This document shows positions 17,721-26,448 of a stretch of DNA of 64,000 nucleotides, in pieces. The position numbers and the translations under genes are program-made. Each line of letters opens with the position of its first letter. Position 1 is the first letter of the stretch. The DNA is taken from NCBI RefSeq assembly GCF_052072235.1, contig NZ_CM125436.1, positions 3,404,001 through 3,468,000 on the forward strand. The letters are read 5' to 3'. The notes beneath the pieces were generated by a model. The model saw nothing but the letters and a program-made list of their open reading frames with translations, had not been told where the DNA came from and did not search any database. This DNA comes from Brevibacillus_D fluminis_A (GTDB taxonomy: Bacteria > Bacillota > Bacilli > Brevibacillales > Brevibacillaceae).

Positions 17721-17735
17721 GCCTGTCTCACTCCC

Positions 17736-19142
17736 CTACAGAAGTGTCGATGTGCTGATCTCGCCGTCAATCATAACAAAACGGGTGTGAGAAAACTCCT
17801 GCTTGATAAACCGGACCATCCGTCCAAATACGAGCTTGATGCCCGGGTACATCACGGAATGGATTTCGACCGCTGCCGGCGAGTCGCCCTCGATCAGCTT
17901 CTCGATTTCCTGTCGTCTCGCATCCAATTTCTTGCCATCCTTTTCCAGCATGAGGCGCGTGTTGGTCAACTTGATTTGCAAGGCGCGCTTGTCCGGTGTC
18001 AGGTCTCCCGTTGTCTGCATCAATTGATTCAGAACATTCAGACCTTGATCCGCTTTGCGCATATTTTCATGGATCACTTGCAATTCGCGCTGGATCGTCG
18101 CCAATTCGTTGCGAAGCTCGGGTTTTGCCCCCACTTCCAGGACAGTCGGCGTCGCGCTGGCATTCCCGATGACGCGGGCCACGATTTTTTCGCCTGCTTG
18201 CAGCGTCCCCCCGATAATAAAGCCTTTGGCTCCGCGGCAAATGATGTTTTTTCCCGCACGCACATTGGAAAACATGATGCTCTGCGACACGATAACATCG
18301 CCTTGTGCCGAGACGTTGCCGTTTTGGATGAATGAGGTCTTGATCGTATTGCCTGCGACGACCGAACCTTTGTCCTGGGCGACGATGCCGCTTTTGATCT
18401 CGATCGATCCGGTTGCTTCCAGCTCAGCGCCTTCCACGCTTCCCAAAATGCGGATGTCGCCGGACGCCTTGATGCGAAAACCGGTCGGTACATTGCCACG
18501 AACCACAACCGTTCCAACAAAATCGATGTTGCCTACGCTGAAATCGACGTCGCCCTTCACTTCAAATACGGGGAACACGTTGATTTTTTGATCGTCGGAA
18601 AAGGAGACTTGCCCGTCAATTGCGGAATACAAGAGCGTTTTGTCTTCATTCAGCACGACGTTTTTCCCCGGCTTGATGATGACCTCTTTGCCCTTTTTCG
18701 CCACAACCGCCGCTCCGGTGATGTCACAGCCGTCAATTCCCGGCACAGGCGGCACTTTGCGCGCCAAAAGCTGTCCACGTGACACATTGGGAATGCTGAC
18801 GATGTTGTAATAATCGACGCGTCCATCATCCATTTCTTTCGGTTTCGGCTCATCGCTCATCAACGATTGGAACGCAAACTCGACACGACCGTCCGTCCCT
18901 GGCACCGGCGGCATCCCATCTGCGATCGGCTGGGGCTGGTTCACATAGCGCCGCGGATCATTGCAAATTTGTTCGATCACATGCTCCAAAATTCCGAATT
19001 CAACCTGCTGGCTCTTTAAAAACTGGCGAATCTCACTTTCCGTAATGTCGATTTGCCCATTTTCAGAATGAATGATCAAATCGGCTTGCATGCGGTCAGG
19101 CGAGACCACCAATTCCAAAGAATGTAGCTTTGCGTCCTGCAA
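17736..19142 (-). CDS. FapA-family (DUF342) beta-helix protein
   Basis: The 468-residue protein starts LQDAKLHSLELVV. It has the DUF342 N-terminal region (ADGMPPVPGTDGRVEF, and PPVPGIDGCDITG repeated about 75 residues later). A right-handed beta-helix built from short Gly/Asp repeats follows (about 195-330), then a C-terminal coiled coil (about 335-430). The family is common in Firmicutes but poorly characterised; it resembles bactofilin-type polymers. The TTG at 19142 follows AGGAGGG at about 6 nt. Its place behind sigD links it to motility or cell-surface structure by context only. Confidence 0.8.
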   Translation of the reverse strand: MQDAKLHSLELVVSPDRMQADLIIHSENGQIDITESEIRQFLKSQQVEFGILEHVIEQICNDPRRYVNQPQPIADGMPPVPGTDGRVEFAFQSLMSDEPKPKEMDDGRVDYYNIVSIPNVSRGQLLARKVPPVPGIDGCDITGAAVVAKKGKEVIIKPGKNVVLNEDKTLLYSAIDGQVSFSDDQKINVFPVFEVKGDVDFSVGNIDFVGTVVVRGNVPTGFRIKASGDIRILGSVEGAELEATGSIEIKSGIVAQDKGSVVAGNTIKTSFIQNGNVSAQGDVIVSQSIMFSNVRAGKNIICRGAKGFIIGGTLQAGEKIVARVIGNASATPTVLEVGAKPELRNELATIQRELQVIHENMRKADQGLNVLNQLMQTTGDLTPDKRALQIKLTNTRLMLEKDGKKLDARRQEIEKLIEGDSPAAVEIHSVMYPGIKLVFGRMVRFIKQEFSHTRFVMIDGEISTSTLL

Positions 19143-19161
19143 ACGACTCCCTCCTTGGCAT

Positions 19162-19239
19162 TTAAAATGAAAAAACTTCCTTCGAGGCTGTCCATCGGTG
19201 CAAAGCCGCAAATGCTGCGACTATCGCATTCACGTGCAT
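19162..19239 (-). CDS. Possible 25-residue small ORF between sigD and fapA
   Basis: ATG at 19239 follows AAGGGGGG by about 4-6 nt and reads MHVNAIVAAFAALHRWTASK before ending VFSF at a TAA, 20 nt upstream of the FapA-family start. The ATG overlaps the stop of a 76-codon open frame in TGATG form. The peptide is hydrophobic then basic. Nothing similar is recognised; it may simply be leader sequence for the next gene. Confidence 0.3.
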   Translation of the reverse strand: MHVNAIVAAFAALHRWTASKEVFSF

Positions 19240-19273
19240 CAGACCCCCCTTGAGAAGTTGCAAATTGCGAATA

Positions 19274-19372
19274 CGGGAAGAAAAACTTCTTGAAGAAAGC
19301 CTGATACATGCTGGCCCAAGCCAGATATCAGACTTGGTGCCTTGCCTTCTTCTGGAAGTTTTTCTTCCGTCC
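19274..19372. repeat. Long imperfect hairpin downstream of sigD
   Basis: The arm at 19274-19289 (CGGGAAGAAAAACTTC) matches in reverse complement the arm ending at 19369 (GAAGTTTTTCTTCCG). Further pairing lies inside (AAGAAAG with CTTCTTC, CTGATA with TATCAG, CTGG with CCAG). The whole region can fold into one stem of about 95 nt. It lies in the sigD-fapA gap and has no clean T-tract. Part of it recurs near 57032. Confidence 0.6.
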
Positions 19373-19441
19373 CAAAAGATTTCATCCTCAATCGTGTCAA
19401 AACCTTCTTTTTCGATCCAAAATGATCATCTATTGAAAAAG

Positions 19442-20236
19442 CTAATTGTTCATTAGCTGATTTTTCCAACGCTGCAGGGCTGTGCGCATGCGGAAAATCG
19501 CCTTGGAATGCAGCTGGGAAATGCGTGACGGCGACAGGCTCATCGCCTCGGCGATCTCTGACAGCGTCAATTCCTCGAAATAAAACAGGGACACGACCAG
19601 CCGCTCTTTTTCCGGCAGCTTATCGATTGCCAGCACAAGGATTTCCTTCAGATTGTTTTTTTCCGCAACCGATTCCGGCCGTTTCGTTACTTCATCTACG
19701 ATATAGGAATGGCGCGCCGTCTTCTGCTCATCTTCATCCCCAACCACTTCATCAATCGAAATCATGGAGGCGAGAGACGTGTCATAGACAACCTGCTGAA
19801 TTTCCTTTTCCGTCATGCCCAAGTAATCGCATAGCTCGCTTTCGGTCGGCGTGCGCAAGTTTTGCTGCTCAAGGTGGGTGTAGGCTTCCTCGATTTTTTT
19901 GGCCTTATCGCGTACCGTGCGAGGAATCCAGTCATTTTCCCGCAGCCCGTCAATCATTGCTCCACGTATTCGCCACATCGCATAGGTCTCAAATTGCAAG
20001 CCTCGCGTGTGGTCAAATTTAGACAGTGCATCGAGAAGGCCCATTCGTCCATAGCTGACGAGGTCATCCTTGTCCACGTTGCTGGGAAGGCCAATCGCCA
20101 AACGGTTTGCCACCTTGTTGACGAGCGGCAAAAATTGTGTCACCAAGTCAACCTCGGCTTCTCGGCTGCCTTCTTCCTTCCACATTATCCACTTGTCGAA
20201 TTCTTTTGCTTTGTCTTGGTTGTTTACGCGAGTCAT
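19442..20236 (-). CDS. sigD: RNA polymerase sigma factor SigD (FliA, sigma-28)
   Basis: This sigma factor directs late flagellar, motility and autolysin genes. The 264-residue product has region 2 (LVSYGRMGLLDALSKFD, then FETYAMWRIRGAMIDGLREN) and region 4 with a helix-turn-helix (LTLSEIAEAMSLSPSRISQL). The ATG at 20236 has only a weak GGTGG site, compatible with low-level, limiting synthesis at the end of the operon. It is the last recognisable member of the fla/che gene order. Confidence 0.97.
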   Translation of the reverse strand: MTRVNNQDKAKEFDKWIMWKEEGSREAEVDLVTQFLPLVNKVANRLAIGLPSNVDKDDLVSYGRMGLLDALSKFDHTRGLQFETYAMWRIRGAMIDGLRENDWIPRTVRDKAKKIEEAYTHLEQQNLRTPTESELCDYLGMTEKEIQQVVYDTSLASMISIDEVVGDEDEQKTARHSYIVDEVTKRPESVAEKNNLKEILVLAIDKLPEKERLVVSLFYFEELTLSEIAEAMSLSPSRISQLHSKAIFRMRTALQRWKNQLMNN

Positions 20237-20253
20237 GCAAAAACCACCAACCT

Positions 20254-20631
20254 TTATTCATCAGCTAACCGCCTAATGATATTTGCAATCTTATCAGGGT
20301 CTTCCTCTACTTCCGTTCGGTCCAGTCGCGGTGGCTGAAACGGCGTAAATGATTCTGCCAGATCACGTTCCGCTTCCGCGCTGTGAGGGCCATGCGCCCC
20401 TGCTTCAGGCGTAACCAAATCGACGTGATTGCCGACATCCGGCGTGGCCGCTGGAGACGCAAACAAGCCGATCAGCCAGCGGACAATATAGGTTGCGATA
20501 AAAAAGACCAAAAATGCGATGAATGCACGCCAAAGCGATACCGACCACACATTTTGAAAGACCGCGGAAAGAAACGTGAAGACAAATGCGGCCGCTCCGA
20601 CAGCGAAATTCAGCACGATTGTTCCCGCCAT
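20254..20631 (-). CDS. Hypothetical protein with two N-terminal membrane segments
   Basis: The 125-residue protein is not recognised. Two hydrophobic segments occupy about residues 4-26 and 31-56 (WRAFIAFLVFFIATYIVRWL). A cytoplasmic acidic, Pro-rich tail follows, ending DPDKIANIIRRLADE. The ATG at 20631 follows AAGGAAGTG and is 3 nt after the cheD stop, while sigD starts 17 nt beyond its own stop. B. subtilis has no gene here between cheD and sigD, so this is a lineage-specific insertion in the operon. Confidence 0.7.
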   Translation of the reverse strand: MAGTIVLNFAVGAAAFVFTFLSAVFQNVWSVSLWRAFIAFLVFFIATYIVRWLIGLFASPAATPDVGNHVDLVTPEAGAHGPHSAEAERDLAESFTPFQPPRLDRTEVEEDPDKIANIIRRLADE

Positions 20632-20634
20632 CGT

Positions 20635-21120
20635 CTACACTTCCTTTATTCCTTGATTTACGGTGCGTATTTGCAGAATGCCGGTTGCCGCATCCATTTC
20701 GATGGTTCGTCCGCAATTTCCCCCCGTATCTTCCGCCACGATGCGTATGCGTGCCGAGTGCAGCATCTCCTTGCACGCCTCCACATTGCGCGGCCCGATC
20801 CTCATCGTGTCATTTCCGGACATGAAAGCGAACATTTGCGCCCCGCCGGCCAATTTGGCAATCATGTTGCGGGTGAAAGACCCGGCAGCTTCCATGTCGG
20901 CAATCAGCTTCGGGATCGCTGTATCTGCATATTTTCCGATATTGAGGTCGGCTGTTTTGCCGAGAGAAGAATCAGGCAGCATGACATGCGCCATGCCAGC
21001 GATTTTTTTTGTTTCATCAAAGAGGACGACCCCTACACACGAACCCAAACCGGTTGTGCGCAGACGATCGGGCGGAAATGCGATGCCTAAATCAGCCATA
21101 CCTATCTTAATAATTTCCAT
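20635..21120 (-). CDS. cheD: Chemoreceptor glutamine deamidase CheD
   Basis: CheD deamidates receptor glutamines and binds CheC. The 161-residue product has the Cys/His catalytic motifs in TTGLGSCVGVVLFD and GMAHVMLPDS, and GPRNVEACKEML near the C-terminus. The ATG at 21120 lies inside the end of cheC (14-nt overlap), giving coupled synthesis of the CheC-CheD pair. Confidence 0.96.
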   Translation of the reverse strand: MEIIKIGMADLGIAFPPDRLRTTGLGSCVGVVLFDETKKIAGMAHVMLPDSSLGKTADLNIGKYADTAIPKLIADMEAAGSFTRNMIAKLAGGAQMFAFMSGNDTMRIGPRNVEACKEMLHSARIRIVAEDTGGNCGRTIEMDAATGILQIRTVNQGIKEV

Positions 21121-21736
21121 CGAGAGGGACTCCTAATGAGATAAATAGTTTTTCAAAAGAGTCAGGGTCCGGAATTAAGAAGAAATGTCCTTTAACCTGG
21201 TTATTGCCTTCAAAGAAGGAGGTGTTGATCGTCAGGGCGAAGTCGCCGGAGCGGCCCAACTCAATCAGGCCGTAGCTCAGTACGGCGCCGGCCATATCGA
21301 TTGCCAGGGCCGGTACCGATGGCTGCAGGTTCAGCCCGGTGAAATCTGCCAAGGACGACAAGTACGAGCCGATCAGGATATTGCCAATCTCGTGGAGCGC
21401 AGAAGCCTCCATATCGGTCAGGCCATAATCCTCGCTGACTTCCATTCCCAAAAGCTCTTTGAGCAAATTGCGCGCCGACTGCAAATCGACGATGAAAAAC
21501 ATGCTGCCCGGGCAATCGCCTTCCACACGCAAAAAGACCGTAACGACCACAGCTTCCATTCCGCCAACGAAATCTGCAATCTCGTCAAAGGTGATGACTT
21601 TGACTTGCGGCACCTTCATATCCACTTCTTTTTGAATCAGCTTGGAGAGGGCGGTCGCTGCATGCCCCGCCCCAATATTTCCAATTTCCCGAAGAACGTC
21701 CAATTGAAAATCTCCATAGTTCGAGAAGTTTGTCAT
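21107..21736 (-). CDS. cheC: CheY-P phosphatase CheC
   Basis: CheC dephosphorylates CheY-P and, with CheD, provides adaptation. The 209-residue product has both active-site copies of the E-x2-N motif: LREIGNIGAGHAATALSKL near residue 15 and ALHEIGNILIGSYLSSLAD near residue 110. The ATG at 21736 follows GAGGTTTAA. It lies 3 nt after cheW. Confidence 0.96.
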   Translation of the reverse strand: MTNFSNYGDFQLDVLREIGNIGAGHAATALSKLIQKEVDMKVPQVKVITFDEIADFVGGMEAVVVTVFLRVEGDCPGSMFFIVDLQSARNLLKELLGMEVSEDYGLTDMEASALHEIGNILIGSYLSSLADFTGLNLQPSVPALAIDMAGAVLSYGLIELGRSGDFALTINTSFFEGNNQVKGHFFLIPDPDSFEKLFISLGVPLDGNY

Positions 21737-21739
21737 AAG

Positions 21740-22216
21740 TTAAACCTCAAACGCATCAAGCTGTTTGATTTCTTCTGTATTCAGGACTTTGTCCAAATTC
21801 AGCAGAATCAACAGACGTTTCTCTAATTTCGCTACACCGCGCAAGTAAGCGGCTTCCACGCCTCCCACAACTTCTGGCGGCGGTTCGATGGAGCTGAGCG
21901 GAATATCGATGACATCGTTTGCCGCATCAACGATCAACCCCACTTCCAGCTCGCCAACGGCAACGATGATGATGCGTGTCGATTCGGAATACGTCGCTTC
22001 ATCAAGTGCAAAACGGCTGCGCAGGTCAATGATCGGCGTAACTACGCCGCGCAGGTTGATGACCCCTTTGACGAATTTTGGCGTCCGCGGCACACGGGTA
22101 ATGTGCTCCAGCTTCTCGATGGATTTCACCTGGCTCACTTCAACGCCGTACTCTTCATCCTTTAGCCGGAACACAATGACTTTCACTTCTCGGATAATTT
22201 CTTTTTGCTCGATCAT
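21740..22216 (-). CDS. cheW: Chemotaxis coupling protein CheW
   Basis: CheW links receptors to CheA. The 158-residue product is a single CheW domain with VIVFRLKDEEYGVEVSQVKS, VINLRGVVTPIIDLR and a C-terminal LILLNLDKVLN strand. The ATG at 22216 follows GGGAGGG. It is 15 nt after cheA, as in other fla/che operons. Confidence 0.96.
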   Translation of the reverse strand: MIEQKEIIREVKVIVFRLKDEEYGVEVSQVKSIEKLEHITRVPRTPKFVKGVINLRGVVTPIIDLRSRFALDEATYSESTRIIIVAVGELEVGLIVDAANDVIDIPLSSIEPPPEVVGGVEAAYLRGVAKLEKRLLILLNLDKVLNTEEIKQLDAFEV

Positions 22217-22231
22217 TTATGATTCCCTCCC

Positions 22232-24313
22232 TTACTTGATAAGCGAATTGCAATCGATAATCAACGCAACCTGACCGTCGCCCAAAATCGTGGCACCCGA
22301 GATTGCGAACACATTGACCAAGTATTTGCCCAGCGATTTCAACACGATCTCTTGCTGACCGATAAACGAGTCAACGACGAGGCCGGCCATTTTTTCGCCT
22401 TTGCGCACGATGACAACCGCCACCTCATCATCCTTGGCTGTCCCGTTGTCAGGAATTTGGAAGATGTCTTTCAGGGAAACAAGCGGCACCACTTTTCCAC
22501 GGAAATCGATCACTTTTTGACGATGCGCCATCATGATCTCATCCTGGCGGAAGACCGCTGTTTCGATGATGGAGCTGAGCGGCACGGCGAATTTCTCGTC
22601 TTCGACCTGCACCAGCATCGCGGAAATGATCGAAAGTGTCAGCGGGAGTTGAATCAGGAAGGTTGTGCCTTGTCCTGGATTGGAATCGACGCTCACCGAA
22701 CCGCCGAGGGATTCAATTTTGGTCTTTACCACATCCAGTCCGACACCGCGTCCGGAAATATCGGAAATTTGTTCAGCCGTGCTCAAGCCGGAAGCAAACA
22801 GCAGTTCATAAATTTGCTTGTCGGAGAGGGAATCCGCATTCGTTTGATTGACGATCCCTTTTTCGATCGCCTTTTTCAAGACGCGCTCTTTGTTGATCCC
22901 TTTACCGTCGTCTTTCACTTCAATAAAGACATGGTTTCCGCTATGGTACGCTTTCAGCTGGACCGAACCTTCTTCGGGCTTGCCCGCTTTTTTGCGCTCT
23001 TCCGGCCACTCGACACCATGGTCAATCGAGTTGCGCAGCAAATGCACCAACGGATCGCCGATCTCATCGATGACGGTTCGGTCCAGTTCGGTTTCCGCGC
23101 CGAAAATTTCGAGATTGACTTTTTTGTTCAATTCTTTTGCCAAATCGCGCACCATGCGCGGGAAGCGGTTGAACACTTGCTCGACCGGAACCATGCGCAT
23201 CGTGAGGATGATGTTTTGCAAATCGCCGCTGATGCGGCTCATATGCTCAACCGTTTCCTGCAGCTCGCTTTTGCCCAGCTCGCGTGCCAGCTGCTCCAGA
23301 CGGCCGCGATCGATCACAAGCTCGCTGAAGAGGTTCATCAAAATGTCGAGGCGCTCGATGTCGACACGAATCGTTTTGCCTGTAGAAGCTTTTTTCACGG
23401 CAGCCTGTCCGTTGTCCGCCTCTTTTTTGCTTCCGTTTCCTGCATCCGCCGTCTTTTGCGGAGCAGATTGGGTAACTTCCGCCTGTTTCTTTTGCAGATC
23501 CGCTTCGACATGCTCTTTCAGCTGTACGACCTCAAGGAGCACTTCATCGATTTCGGAGATGTTTTCGATCGCCTTTTTGATTTTTTCGGCCGGCTGCGAG
23601 GAGAGATACACCACTTCAAAGAACGAGTCGAACTTCTCGTTCTCGATCTCCTCTGCACTCGGCTGCGATTTGATCACCTCGCCCATCGACTCCAGCGCAT
23701 CGAACACCATGTACGCGCGCGCCGCTTTCAGCAAGCAGTCTTGGCGCAGTGTGACACGGATGGAATACGGGACATTGCCGGATTCCTTGGATTGGCGAAT
23801 GATGGTGATCGCGTAATCATCCAGTCCGTAGTCGCGGGTTTCTTCAACGTTTGTTTGTTCCGGAGCAACCGCGACGGCGCTCGCCGCTACTTCCACAATG
23901 GACTGCTCCACTTCCGCATGCGGCTTCGGCACATCGCCAGAGACGATCGCACGCAATTTGGCAACCGGTTCCGAAACGTCCGCTGCCCCATCGCCGCCAT
24001 CGATGATGTTGTACACCATGCCCTCCAGCAAATCTACACTTTGAAAAATCACGTCCATGAAATCGCTGTTGATTTGCAGCTTGTGGTTGCGAATCAAATC
24101 GAGCACATTTTCGGTCTCATGGGTCAGGCTTGCCATATCCTCAAAGCCCATCGTCGCCGCCATCCCTTTGAGCGTATGTGCGGAACGGAAAATCTCATTG
24201 ACGATCTGAATGCTATTCGGATCATTTTCCAAAAGCAGCAGGTTGGAGTTGATGGCCTGCAAATGCTCCTTGGACTCTTCAATAAACATGTCTAGGTATT
24301 GATTCATATCCAT
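22232..24313 (-). CDS. cheA: Chemotaxis histidine kinase CheA
   Basis: CheA phosphorylates CheY and CheB. The 693-residue product has P1 with the phosphorylated His46 (SAHTLKGMAA), P2 (about 165-265), the P3 dimerisation helices (about 320-380), the P4 ATPase with N-box HLLRNSIDHG and G-boxes (VKDDGKGI, GRGVGLDVV, GTTFLIQLPL) and the P5 CheW-like domain. The ATG at 24313 follows GGAGGTG; the upstream extension to 24331 was rejected. It lies directly after cheB. Confidence 0.98.
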   Translation of the reverse strand: MDMNQYLDMFIEESKEHLQAINSNLLLLENDPNSIQIVNEIFRSAHTLKGMAATMGFEDMASLTHETENVLDLIRNHKLQINSDFMDVIFQSVDLLEGMVYNIIDGGDGAADVSEPVAKLRAIVSGDVPKPHAEVEQSIVEVAASAVAVAPEQTNVEETRDYGLDDYAITIIRQSKESGNVPYSIRVTLRQDCLLKAARAYMVFDALESMGEVIKSQPSAEEIENEKFDSFFEVVYLSSQPAEKIKKAIENISEIDEVLLEVVQLKEHVEADLQKKQAEVTQSAPQKTADAGNGSKKEADNGQAAVKKASTGKTIRVDIERLDILMNLFSELVIDRGRLEQLARELGKSELQETVEHMSRISGDLQNIILTMRMVPVEQVFNRFPRMVRDLAKELNKKVNLEIFGAETELDRTVIDEIGDPLVHLLRNSIDHGVEWPEERKKAGKPEEGSVQLKAYHSGNHVFIEVKDDGKGINKERVLKKAIEKGIVNQTNADSLSDKQIYELLFASGLSTAEQISDISGRGVGLDVVKTKIESLGGSVSVDSNPGQGTTFLIQLPLTLSIISAMLVQVEDEKFAVPLSSIIETAVFRQDEIMMAHRQKVIDFRGKVVPLVSLKDIFQIPDNGTAKDDEVAVVIVRKGEKMAGLVVDSFIGQQEIVLKSLGKYLVNVFAISGATILGDGQVALIIDCNSLIK

Positions 24314-24331
24314 GATACATCCACCTCCCAA

Positions 24332-25534
24332 TCAGTTGACGAGCCTTACTAGCGTCTCCGCGATTTTTTCCAGGGGTACTACATGATCTGCCAATCCGGC
24401 AACGACCGCAGAACGCGGCATACCGTATACAACGCAGCTTGATTCATCCTCGATGATACTCGTCACTGGCCCGGCCTCTTTCATTTGTCGTAATCCCTTA
24501 GTCCCATCGCTTCCCATGCCTGTCATGATAATTGCCCATTTGCTAACATTTGTCAACTTGCTCACTGATTCGAATAGTACGTCTACTGATGGACGGTGCC
24601 CACCGCGCGGATCTGCCTGATGTAAATGAATCGTAAGTTGTTTCCCGCTCTGTTCAGCGACTTCCATATGGTAGCCCCCTGGAGCTATGTAGACGGTTCC
24701 CGCCTCCAGCGCTTGTCCGTTTTCCGCCTCGACGACGTGCAGGCCGCAAAGCGTGTCCAATCGTTGGGCCAAGGAACGGGTAAAGCCGGGCGGCATATGC
24801 TGGACGACCACAATCGGCGCCGGAAACTGGGCCGGTATCGCCGTGAGCAACGTTTGCAGCGCTTTCGGTCCGCCTGTCGACGTCCCGACTGCCACCAGCT
24901 TTGAAAACGAGGTTCCCAGCGGTGCGATCCGATTTTGTTTCATCGGAGTCACAGAAGGTGGCGTCGCTTGTGTTGACGCGGTCTCCCGCTCAGCCGGAGC
25001 CGCAGGCGGACGCGGAAAACCCAAAGGCTTTGCAGGCGGTTGCGGTTGCACAGCGGGACTTGGCGCCGGTGATGGCGATGGAATGGACGCGGATGGCTTG
25101 GGTGCGAATCCGCCCGGCCTGCGCTGTCTCATTCTGGTCAAAGCCGCCGCTTTCACCTTTTCCACGATTCCGTCCGCCACCTTATGTATATCCAAAGAAA
25201 TCGATCCGGATGGTTTGGTGACGAAATCAATCGCTCCGAGTTCCAGCGCACGAATGGTTTGCTCGGCCCCCTCTCTCGTCACGCTGCTGAGCATGACGAC
25301 TGGTACGGGATGCTCCTTCATCAGCTGTTCCAATGCTTCCAAGCCATTCATGATCGGCATTTCAAGGTCGAGTGTGACGACGTCCGGCTGAAGACTCTTC
25401 ACTTTTTCTACGCATTCTTTTCCGTTTTTCGCCCGATCGATCACTTCGATCGACGGATCTTCTGATAATATATCGGATATGACTTTCCTCATAAAAGCTG
25501 AATCATCTACCACGAGAACCCGAATTGTCTTCAT
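24332..25534 (-). CDS. cheB: Protein-glutamate methylesterase CheB
   Basis: CheB removes receptor methyl groups when phosphorylated. The 400-residue product has a receiver domain (VVDDSAF; phospho-acceptor Asp56 in VVTLDLEMP). A Pro/Ala-rich linker follows (about 145-200), then the esterase domain with the catalytic triad in GTSTGGP, QHMPPGFT and MTGMGSDGTKGL. The linker is rather long for the family. The ATG at 25534 follows GGGGGC. The methyltransferase cheR is not in this window. Confidence 0.97.
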   Translation of the reverse strand: MKTIRVLVVDDSAFMRKVISDILSEDPSIEVIDRAKNGKECVEKVKSLQPDVVTLDLEMPIMNGLEALEQLMKEHPVPVVMLSSVTREGAEQTIRALELGAIDFVTKPSGSISLDIHKVADGIVEKVKAAALTRMRQRRPGGFAPKPSASIPSPSPAPSPAVQPQPPAKPLGFPRPPAAPAERETASTQATPPSVTPMKQNRIAPLGTSFSKLVAVGTSTGGPKALQTLLTAIPAQFPAPIVVVQHMPPGFTRSLAQRLDTLCGLHVVEAENGQALEAGTVYIAPGGYHMEVAEQSGKQLTIHLHQADPRGGHRPSVDVLFESVSKLTNVSKWAIIMTGMGSDGTKGLRQMKEAGPVTSIIEDESSCVVYGMPRSAVVAGLADHVVPLEKIAETLVRLVN

Positions 25535-25575
25535 TGCAGCTGCCCCCTCTCCCTATAAGCCTTTTTCCTTCCATC

Positions 25576-26448
25576 CTATCGAATCATGTTTCTCATTTTG
25601 GCGAAAAACCCTTTGAGTCCGCCTGACCCGGTTTCGATCGACGAAACGGCCCCAGCGCCGCGGGTATAAGCCGCAACCAGCTCTCGGATGCCTTTTGCCG
25701 CAGCCGATTGCGGATACGTCAGGAAAAAGGGCTTCTGCTGCTTCACCGATTTCGAGACATGGGCATCATCCGGGATCACCCCAAGCGTGGACAGCTCCAT
25801 GTCGAGAAACCGTTTGGCGACCATCGCCAGTTTGTCTGCCGTCTGCTTGCCTTCCTGATAGCTGCTGACCCGATTGATCACAAGCCGAATCGCCGTCTGC
25901 GGATTTTGCGAATGGATCATTTTAATGAGTGCATACGCGTCGGTGATGGATGTCGGTTCGGGCGTCGTGACCAAAAGAACTTCGTCTGCCGAGAGGATAA
26001 ACCGCATGGATTCATTGCTGACCCCCGCTCCGGTATCGAACAGGAGGACATCGGCATAGCCCTGCAAGTTTTCAAGCTGGCGAAACAGCGTGTCCAGCTT
26101 GCCGTCATCAACCTTCATCATTTGCGAAAAGCCCGTTCCTCCCGCGATGAACTCCAGCCCGCCAGGACCTTTTTCGAGAATATCCCAAACGGTTGTCTGC
26201 GGCTCAAGCAATTGCAGCAAATGTTTTTTGGAGCTGATCCCCATCAGCACATCCAGATTGGCAAATCCAAGGTCAGCGTCGAAAACCACTGTTTTTTGCC
26301 CGCTCTCCAACAATCCCAGGGCAAAATTCAGGGTGAAGTTCGATTTGCCGACTCCGCCTTTTCCGCTTGTAACGGTGATCAGCCTCGTTGCCTTCCCTTC
26401 CTGCGATTTCTGCAGCCGTTCGCGCAGCTGTGCGGCCTGATCACGCAT
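25576..26448 (-). CDS. flhG: MinD-like ATPase FlhG (YlxH)
   Basis: FlhG controls flagellar number and C-ring assembly and stimulates the FlhF GTPase. The 290-residue product has an N-terminal helix (MRDQAAQLRERLQ) matching the FlhF-activating region, then the deviant Walker A TSGKGGVGKSN and VVFDADLGFANLDVLMG. It overlaps the end of flhF by 8 nt. Confidence 0.96.
   Translation of the reverse strand: MRDQAAQLRERLQKSQEGKATRLITVTSGKGGVGKSNFTLNFALGLLESGQKTVVFDADLGFANLDVLMGISSKKHLLQLLEPQTTVWDILEKGPGGLEFIAGGTGFSQMMKVDDGKLDTLFRQLENLQGYADVLLFDTGAGVSNESMRFILSADEVLLVTTPEPTSITDAYALIKMIHSQNPQTAIRLVINRVSSYQEGKQTADKLAMVAKRFLDMELSTLGVIPDDAHVSKSVKQQKPFFLTYPQSAAAKGIRELVAAYTRGAGAVSSIETGSGGLKGFFAKMRNMIR

Noticed and set aside
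19180..19245. Possible cyclic-di-GMP riboswitch (a GCAAAGCC-like stretch downstream of sigD)
   Set aside because: Only a short GCAAAGCC match is present on the plus strand; the conserved GEMM core, receptor loop and orientation toward a gene are missing.
22352..24295. Plus-strand open frame of 647 codons opposite cheA
   Set aside because: It is antisense to CheA; the sequence is His/Phe/Arg-rich as expected from reversed codons and has no family signature.
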